Shown here one piece after another: positions 14,554 to 19,251 of a stretch of 19,251 bases of DNA. The DNA lies in the NCBI GenBank assembly GCA_014729315.1, contig WJKD01000154.1:1-19251 (forward strand), given 5' to 3'. How positions within the stretch are numbered: the first letter of the stretch is position 1; the number at the start of each line of letters is the position of its first letter. Source of the stretch: Promethearchaeota archaeon. Lineage in GTDB: Archaea > Asgardarchaeota > Lokiarchaeia > Sigynarchaeales > SOKP01. Position numbers and translations under genes: made by a program. Under the pieces are notes generated by a model. It was not told where the DNA came from and did no database searches. It was given only the letters and a program-made list of their open reading frames with translations.

Positions 14554-15468
14554 TCATATATTAGTAATTTCAATTTTATTAGTATTTGCGTTGAAATAAT
14601 GATTCACAATCTCCAACAAAAATTTTATGTAATCTTTTTGAACTTTAACATCATGTTTGTCTCTTAAATAATCTGACACGACCATTAAAATTACTTTTTC
14701 TTTGCTAACTGCGTGTTCTAAGATACCAGCGAGCATTGAATTTTCAGATACCTTTTCGGATTCTGTTCTTTCTTCTTCCTTAAAATTTTCAACAAAATTT
14801 ACAATAGATTTTGCTAAGAAATAGGCTTTTTGAATCTCGTTTCGCAACAGCAAATAACTATACGCTAGATCAGATTCAGAAAAGAATTTCATTACTATTT
14901 GCCGTTCTACCTTGAGCTTCTTAGGATCAATTAATTTTTTAAAATTTCGGATTACCTCTTTATCCTTGAAGACCATAGAATTTTTGAATTTTTTTTTATT
15001 CTTCTTATATTCGTTTTCAGTAATAATATTTAGTTCAATTTCAAAACTATCTCTTGTCAAATATCTAAAGAAATTAAACAAATGCTCTTTTAGAAAGACC
15101 ATATCTTCATTTAGAAGAAGAGCTGTTTTTTTCCCTAAAAATATCGACTTCAAAATATGTACAAATAAAATAGCGGGAAAGTCTAACTTTATAAGATCTA
15201 AATTAAGCGTTTCTTTTTTCGGTAATTTTAAGTCGTTAAATTTTTCTGGAGTTCTAAGAGTTGGAAGTTGAATTTGAAAATCTGTTGTAAAATAATCTCG
15301 CACAGTTAAGTTTCTATCAAGATATACAATAAATTCGTGCGGACAAATTATATTAGGCGCAATATTAACTGCTAAGAGTCCGCGAGGAAAGTCTTTTAAA
15401 GAATCTTCACTAAGTTCTATATATCCTTTCTCTGAACAATGAGGACATATAACTTTAACTTTTTTCAT
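14554..15468 (-). CDS. CPHC zinc-site protein with helical C-terminal region, Asgard-type
   Basis: The 304-residue protein begins with a small domain of about 70 residues. It has CPHC at 8-11, then LAVNIAPNIICPHEFIVYLDRN (32-53) with C42 and H44, then VRDYFTTDF (56-64). Four ligands (C8, C11, C42, H44) suggest one structural zinc. I recall this CPxC...CxHxF...D-N-VR-Y pattern as a recurrent N-terminal module in Asgard proteins, but I know no function. Residues 90-300 are mostly helical and charged, with no membrane segment. The gene follows the membrane-protein gene by 45 bp on the same strand; a TATA-like TAAGTATAAAAATAAAT in that gap could add a second promoter. Pairing with a polytopic membrane protein suggests a cytosolic partner of a receptor. 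Confidence 0.8.
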   Translation of the reverse strand: MKKVKVICPHCSEKGYIELSEDSLKDFPRGLLAVNIAPNIICPHEFIVYLDRNLTVRDYFTTDFQIQLPTLRTPEKFNDLKLPKKETLNLDLIKLDFPAILFVHILKSIFLGKKTALLLNEDMVFLKEHLFNFFRYLTRDSFEIELNIITENEYKKNKKKFKNSMVFKDKEVIRNFKKLIDPKKLKVERQIVMKFFSESDLAYSYLLLRNEIQKAYFLAKSIVNFVENFKEEERTESEKVSENSMLAGILEHAVSKEKVILMVVSDYLRDKHDVKVQKDYIKFLLEIVNHYFNANTNKIEITNI

Positions 15469-15513
15469 ATTTATTTTTATACTTAAAAAGTTCTTTACTT
15501 TTAATGTTTCAGA

Positions 15514-16230
15514 TTAGTAGAATTTAGTACAGCTGTAAGTAATCATTGTCAATCCGATTAATTTCATTGAAATTGAAATAATCCATACGATTGATTTCAT
15601 TATTGCTCCATATATTTCCATTAACGGAATAATTACAAATCTCGCTTGAATTCCTGCGCCTATAGCAAAAATGATAATCCCAAAAGCAAAAATCAACGAA
15701 ATCTTTCTAAGTCTTGGAGTTTTAATCCCGAGATAAATAAAAATCATGGGAAATAAAATAACACCAATTAGCGCCCCAATAGTCTCAACCATTGCTATTA
15801 ATTCAAAATCGTCAGCAGAACTGATTGGATATATTAGCTCAAAAATTATAACGGCTATGATAATGTAAGCAAAAACTCCTTTAAACTTAAAATTAATTAC
15901 TTTTTTATCAATTATAAACATCAAGATTGCCAATCCAGACAAAAAGACTACGCTAGCTGCTTTCCATACATACTGGTTAGGGATTAAATGATATTTGTTA
16001 TAGTCAAATCTTGTTAAAAAGAAATCAAAATATGTGTAGAGGATTCTGGATACAGCAAAACACAAGACAAGTATGAAAATACCGAAAACAAAATCAATCT
16101 CAAAATTACCTCGTTTTTTTGTATTTTCAATTACTCTATTTAATAAAAATGCCCCAAGTAGGGATTTTCCTCCGATAAGTATTAAAGTTAACGTAAATAA
16201 TAGAACATATTCAAAAGATCCTAAAGCCAT
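15514..16230 (-). CDS. Seven-segment polytopic membrane protein, paired with the CPHC gene
   Basis: The 238-residue protein has hydrophobic segments at about 6-30, 46-67, 88-106, 116-135, 143-166, 176-196 and 204-232, hence roughly seven spans. A motif SRILYTYFDFFLTRFD (61-76) follows span two, and VWK (88-90) opens span three. That arrangement, R-x2-Y-x3-DF-x2-T then WK, is in my memory common in uncharacterised Asgard membrane proteins. No known receptor, channel or transporter signature is present. A CTTAAATAAAT TATA box about 25 nt before the ATG gives a leaderless start. It is the first gene of a likely two-gene unit with the CPHC protein 45 bp downstream. Function unknown; a sensory or scaffold role is inference. 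Confidence 0.82.
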   Translation of the reverse strand: MALGSFEYVLLFTLTLILIGGKSLLGAFLLNRVIENTKKRGNFEIDFVFGIFILVLCFAVSRILYTYFDFFLTRFDYNKYHLIPNQYVWKAASVVFLSGLAILMFIIDKKVINFKFKGVFAYIIIAVIIFELIYPISSADDFELIAMVETIGALIGVILFPMIFIYLGIKTPRLRKISLIFAFGIIIFAIGAGIQARFVIIPLMEIYGAIMKSIVWIISISMKLIGLTMITYSCTKFY

Positions 16231-16430
16231 AATTGTTATAATTGTATATTATTTATTTAAGCTTTTCTTAATAGATGTGTTATACACTTGCTAATTGAAT
16301 GCTTTTTGTTTGAATATTTTTATTAAAAATTAATTTTCATAAATGTTTGAAAGCTATTTTTTAATATTTAGATTTTCTCTATTAAGCATATCATGCATGA
16401 GATTCCGAATTTTTCCCATTTTGAAGGGAC

Positions 16431-16438
16431 ATATATAA
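16431..16438 (+). promoter_or_regulatory. Strong TATA box not serving an annotated gene
   Basis: ATATATAA followed by GGG is a close match to the archaeal TATA consensus. It is 300 bp from the next annotated start, so it should serve a short transcript beginning near 16458-16462. Confidence 0.5.
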
Positions 16439-16459
16439 GGGCTCAATTAGCCGTGAACG

Positions 16460-16573
16460 ATGATTTGTAATACATTAAACGATATTCAAGGAACGAAACT
16501 CACGGATACTTAAATAGACTCGATTCTTAAACGAACACTTTTACGAAATTGTATAATTTCTTTTGTTTTTTTT
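16460..16573 (+). ncRNA. Candidate small RNA or 17-residue leaderless peptide gene
   Basis: The TATA box at 16431-16438 predicts a transcription start about 16460, and the hairpin plus U-tract at 16545-16573 predicts the end, so the RNA would be about 110 nt. CCGTGA (16451-16456) and TCACGG (16500-16505) are complementary, though the first lies at or just before the predicted start. Exactly at the predicted start is ATG, opening a 17-residue frame (16460-16513, MICNTLNDIQGTKLTDT). No box C/D pair, H/ACA or tRNA signature was recognised. Either a small RNA or a micropeptide would fit. Confidence 0.35.
16545..16573 (+). terminator. Hairpin plus U-tract terminator
   Basis: GAAATT-GTAT-AATTTC is a perfect 6-bp stem with a 4-nt loop, followed at once by TTTTGTTTTTTTT. 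No gene ends nearby on the plus strand, so it terminates the transcript from the TATA box at 16431. Confidence 0.5.
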
Positions 16574-16743
16574 ATTTAACAAGTTTATTGAATTAAAACA
16601 AGTTATAAAGTTAAAATTGTCCTATCACACATTTCTCGGAAAGAATATAATCTTTCATAATGAATGGGACCCTTGATTCATTCCAACAACTTTATCTATC
16701 ACCCACAATTATCGTTGGTAAAAAACTTATACTTTAAAATACC

Positions 16744-17250
16744 ATGTCAAAGAATAAACCTCCCTCTTTTGCTATGCCAATTAATTCTTGTAGACAAGCT
16801 GCGAGATTTCGCGTAATGGATTTGACTGGGCTCGACGATATCGAATTAGCTGATGAAGGAGAATTTCAAAAAATTGAGCACTTTAATAAGGACGTATATA
16901 AAGTCGAAATAACCAACCTCGGACATGACTCGAGCGAATGTTATATAGATGCAAGGAACGGGGAACTTCTATTTTTTAACAACTTAAATCAACAAAAACC
17001 CCCCGAGGATAGACCATTACCAAAAGAATTAATTAAAAAGATCCTATTAGCGCGTTTTAAACGTTTTAACGATCTAATTCCCGAAGATGCTAAATTTGAA
17101 AGTGTTTCAGAAATTAAAGAAGAAATCACCGGAAACACTCTTTACGAGGTAAGATGGAAAAACGAAAATCATTCTAAAGATTATGTTTCAATTTTTTTCA
17201 ATCCTGTGTCTGAAAAAATCTTTAATTATGTAAAAAAATGGTCGTCCTAA
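16744..17250 (+). CDS. PepSY/YcdB-like soluble protein, function unknown
   Basis: The 168-residue protein has no signal peptide or membrane segment. Two similar alpha-beta units are visible. The first ends in YKVEITNLG...ECYIDARNGELLFF (52-78), with the strand, turn, strand and D-x-x-N/T-G-E-L turn typical of PepSY and YcdB/YcdC repeats. The second starts with a helix at LPKELIKKILLARFKRF (92-108), continues YEVRWKN (134-140) and ends VSIFFNPVSEKIFNY (148-162). PepSY domains usually occur in secreted or membrane proteins as peptidase inhibitors or binders, so a cytosolic version is unusual. The relationship rests on pattern only. It is monocistronic. Confidence 0.78.
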   Translation: MSKNKPPSFAMPINSCRQAARFRVMDLTGLDDIELADEGEFQKIEHFNKDVYKVEITNLGHDSSECYIDARNGELLFFNNLNQQKPPEDRPLPKELIKKILLARFKRFNDLIPEDAKFESVSEIKEEITGNTLYEVRWKNENHSKDYVSIFFNPVSEKIFNYVKKWSS

Positions 17251-17399
17251 AGAAGAAAATGGAAAGGATCTCTATCCCTCTCTTTTATTTTTTATAAATT
17301 GCCGGGGTTTTCTTGAAAAATCAGAAAATTTAGCAAGAATCTTATTTTAAAAGGAAAAATATCACTTCTATTTACAAAAAACAGTTTTCTTCGCGATAT

Positions 17400-17789
17400 A
17401 TGAGCTCAGGTTTGATAAAAGGTGAAAGTAGTGAACCCCCTAAGAATGTAATTTTTACTCAAACCTTGGTTTCGATCGAATCGGTTCCGGCTATTAATAG
17501 AGAAATTTGTAATTGTTCTGAAATCGAGCATTATTTCAAATCTACCGACGCTTGTGATAAGGTTTCGTCTTATGTATCAAAGTTTCTAAGCTGTTTCAAA
17601 ATACCTCAAAAACGAGTTAACAAAATCAATGCTGACGACTTTTTGTTTATTCTAAATATGATAAGAAAATCTTTCAAGCATTGCTATCATAGTTTAACAC
17701 ATCAAAAAAAGTTTCAAATTTGTGCTTTAGAACGACATTTAATGAAATTATATCTTGTTGCGTACATGAAACAATACAATTTGGATTGA
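17400..17789 (+). CDS. Cys-rich small hypothetical protein
   Basis: This is an open frame of 129 residues with six cysteines (C37, C39, C52, C65, C94, C107). The N-terminus is flexible (SSGLIKGESSEPPKN). A mainly helical part follows, from about 40 to 125, including DDFLFILNMIRKSFKHCYHSL (79-99) and ALERHLMKLYLVAYMKQYNL. I do not recognise a family. A frame this long is unlikely by chance in such AT-rich DNA, yet no Shine-Dalgarno and only a weak TATA-like TATTTACAAA about 27 nt upstream support it. It may be a lineage-specific gene. Confidence 0.5.
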   Translation: MSSGLIKGESSEPPKNVIFTQTLVSIESVPAINREICNCSEIEHYFKSTDACDKVSSYVSKFLSCFKIPQKRVNKINADDFLFILNMIRKSFKHCYHSLTHQKKFQICALERHLMKLYLVAYMKQYNLD

Positions 17790-17822
17790 AAAAGAATTTT
17801 ATTTAACGCTCGTTCGACTCGT

Positions 17823-17832
17823 TGATGCATCA
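17823..17832. repeat. 10-bp perfect palindrome between convergent genes
   Basis: TGATGCATCA equals its reverse complement. Just before it CTCGTT occurs twice, 9 bp apart. It lies in the 139-bp gap after the Cys-rich gene; no role can be assigned. Confidence 0.3.
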
Positions 17833-17894
17833 GCATAATTAACACTTTAATTAGTTATATCAATTCAAGTTAAACATCAAATTAAGATTGGCCT

Positions 17895-17917
17895 TAAAAA
17901 ATAAAATAAAAAATAAA
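17895..17917 (-). terminator. U-rich terminator of the acyl-CoA synthetase gene
   Basis: On the plus strand this is A-rich with runs of 6, 4 and 6 A. On the minus strand it gives U tracts starting about 12 nt after the stop at 17929. Confidence 0.45.
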
Positions 17918-17928
17918 GAGAGTTGAAA

Positions 17929-19251
17929 TTAGTCCTTCTTTAATTCTCTTCGCTTAATCTTTCCAACTAAAGTTTTTGGCAATTCTTCAATAAATTGGAT
18001 TTCCCTTGGATACTTGTACGGAGAGATATTTTCTTTGCACCATTCCATCATTTCTTCTTCAGTTATCTTTTCCTGATAATCGGGTTTGATCGAAATATAG
18101 GCTTTAATCGTTTCTCCTGGTCCAGTCGGATGAGGGGCTCCGACAACCCCTACTTCATTCACAGCGGGGTGTTGGTAGATTAGATTCTCAACTTCAGCGG
18201 GAAATACGCCGTGTCCCTTGTATTTGATCATGTCTCTCTTCCGGTCTTTTATGTGTAAATACCCTTCTGCGTCGATGCAAGAAATATCAGAAGTGTAATA
18301 CCAAATTCTTCCTTTATCGTCTTTTCTTAGCGCTCTTTCAGTAGCTTTTGGTTTTTTGTAGTAGCCAAGCATAACTTGCGGGCCATTAACGCATAATTCC
18401 CCGATATATTTTTCACACTCTTCTGGTTCCGCTCCTTCGCAGTCAGCGCGAGGACAAATCGGAAGCATTTTTGTTCCAGTATCTATATCCACGATTTTTA
18501 TTAAAGTGTCTGACATTGGTAATCCTGGAGATCCCATTTTATATCGATGAAATGGTCCTCCCGTAACTATAGGTGAAGTTTCTGAGGCACCATATCCCTC
18601 GATTATTAAAGCGTCCGTTAAGGCTTCAAATTTCCTTTTTACTTCTGGAGGTAGTGCTGAACCACCGCTAAGACATGCTGCTAAATATTTGAATTTTCCC
18701 TTATAATCAGCAGAATCGGGATCTTGGTTGATTTGGTTATATAATGTGGGAACAGCAGGCATATAAACCGCGTCTTCCTTTACAAGTTTCTTTAAAATAT
18801 CGGACCTCTTTTCAGGAGGAGTTGGAAAAAGAATTAATTTATATCCGGCGAAAACACCTAGATTCATCGCTGTTGAGAGGCCGAACACATGTCCAAATGG
18901 AATAACACATCCAGACCCACCTTTCCCTCTTACTTCCTTCGTTTTTGGAACTTGAACAAAGATCCATTCTGCTCCTTGTTGGGCATTTGCAATTAAGTTA
19001 AAATGGGAGAGTTTTACGCCTTTTGGAACTCCCGTCGTTCCACCAGTATAAATGAGCGTTCCCACATCTTCCTTTGGATTTATTTTTATATCTGGTACAT
19101 CTAATTCCGAACCCGCTTCAACCAAATCTTGAAATGCGTGGAATGGAATTTTACCGATTTTTGTGGGCCACTCTTTCTTTTTCATATGGGGCACTTTGCC
19201 TAGTAATTTTCCAAGAACGGCTTTAATCTTAGGAAGATACTCGTCCAATCC
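17929..19251 (-). CDS. Acyl-CoA synthetase (AMP-forming, FadD-like), N-terminus beyond window
   Basis: The visible 440 residues are the central and C-terminal part of an ANL-superfamily acyl-CoA ligase; the frame stays open to the right edge, so roughly 100-150 N-terminal residues are missing. Counting from the codon at 19248: the ATP loop YTGGTTGVPKG is at 67-77, GYGASETSP at 218-226, YYTSD at 317-321 (TSD where TGD is usual, ribose-binding Asp kept), DRKRDMIKYKGHGVFPAEVE at 335-354, and the catalytic Lys of the PKTLVGKIKRREL tail is K430. The enzyme activates a fatty or related acid to acyl-CoA through an acyl-adenylate. An insertion at 263-281 adds C265, C270 and C278, with C286 soon after. 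The substrate is not determinable; long chain is the default. Confidence 0.95.
   Translation of the reverse strand, partial: GLDEYLPKIKAVLGKLLGKVPHMKKKEWPTKIGKIPFHAFQDLVEAGSELDVPDIKINPKEDVGTLIYTGGTTGVPKGVKLSHFNLIANAQQGAEWIFVQVPKTKEVRGKGGSGCVIPFGHVFGLSTAMNLGVFAGYKLILFPTPPEKRSDILKKLVKEDAVYMPAVPTLYNQINQDPDSADYKGKFKYLAACLSGGSALPPEVKRKFEALTDALIIEGYGASETSPIVTGGPFHRYKMGSPGLPMSDTLIKIVDIDTGTKMLPICPRADCEGAEPEECEKYIGELCVNGPQVMLGYYKKPKATERALRKDDKGRIWYYTSDISCIDAEGYLHIKDRKRDMIKYKGHGVFPAEVENLIYQHPAVNEVGVVGAPHPTGPGETIKAYISIKPDYQEKITEEEMMEWCKENISPYKYPREIQFIEELPKTLVGKIKRRELKKD

Larger units (their letters stand above)
16231..16743. other. 513-bp gap holding a candidate small transcript and hairpins
   Basis: No gene over 20 codons fits. 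From left to right it holds the minus-strand promoter of the membrane-protein gene, a strong TATA box at 16431-16438, a short transcript candidate ending in a hairpin plus U-tract at 16545-16573, two adjacent small hairpins (16639-16656 and 16659-16682), and an AT-rich promoter stretch before the ATG at 16744. Confidence 0.6.

Noticed and set aside
14912..15271. 119-codon plus-strand frame opposite the CPHC gene
   Set aside because: It is rich in Phe, Ser and Leu, as expected from the complement of Lys/Glu-rich coding sequence; the minus-strand frame has the zinc motif and operon context.
16441..16510. Box C/D guide RNA or tRNA in the 513-bp gap
   Set aside because: An ATGAT stretch resembles part of a box C, but no CTGA box D pair or cloverleaf with a T-loop was found.

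Overview
This window is AT-rich archaeal DNA. It most likely comes from an Asgard archaeon (Promethearchaeota), perhaps Lokiarchaeia-like, although no rRNA or other marker gene is present to fix the taxon. Four things point there. First, an Arf-type small GTPase is fused to a roadblock-like C-terminal domain. Second, a vWA protein carries two eukaryote-style C4HC3 zinc fingers. Third, archaeal-type CO dehydrogenase (CdhA) and an MtrH-like methyltransferase occur together. Fourth, many start codons sit about 25-30 nt downstream of a TATA-like box, with U-tract terminators after genes, which is the archaeal promoter/leaderless pattern. I saw no tRNA, rRNA, CRISPR array or insertion sequence.

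Layout. Positions 1-3524 hold small accessory genes: two gapless-alignable DUF998-like membrane paralogs (1-370, truncated by the window edge, and 2035-2709, both minus), a VOC/glyoxalase-fold protein (619-1113, minus), a DUF6512-like membrane protein (1415-1957, plus) and a PaaI-type hotdog thioesterase (2985-3524, minus). Positions 3907-7578 hold a complete cdhA without any other cdh gene beside it, a TspO/MBR-related membrane protein, and a 76-codon gene for a His/Cys-bearing helical protein. Positions 7787-10540 hold a divergent pair: the HhH-Arf-roadblock GTPase (minus) and the vWA-double C4HC3 protein (plus). Positions 10667-14531 hold, all on the plus strand, the MtrH-like protein, a TPR/SNAP-like helical protein and a B12-binding-type radical SAM enzyme. 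Positions 14554-16230 (minus) hold a two-gene unit: a polytopic membrane protein followed by a CPHC zinc-site protein. Positions 16231-16743 are a 513-bp gap containing what looks like an independent short transcription unit. After it come a PepSY/YcdB-like soluble protein, a Cys-rich hypothetical, and the 3' part of an acyl-CoA synthetase that runs off the right edge.

How the genes may work together. CdhA and the MtrH-like protein belong to, or derive from, the archaeal Wood-Ljungdahl/C1 pathway, but each stands alone here, away from its usual partners. The acyl-CoA synthetase and thioesterase are compatible with fatty- or aromatic-acid CoA metabolism. The most novel content is regulatory or cell-biological: the divergent GTPase/vWA-zinc-finger pair, the membrane-protein/CPHC pair, several perfect palindromes or inverted repeats at promoters, and the small transcript candidate. 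Most genes are monocistronic, each with its own promoter and often a U-tract terminator.
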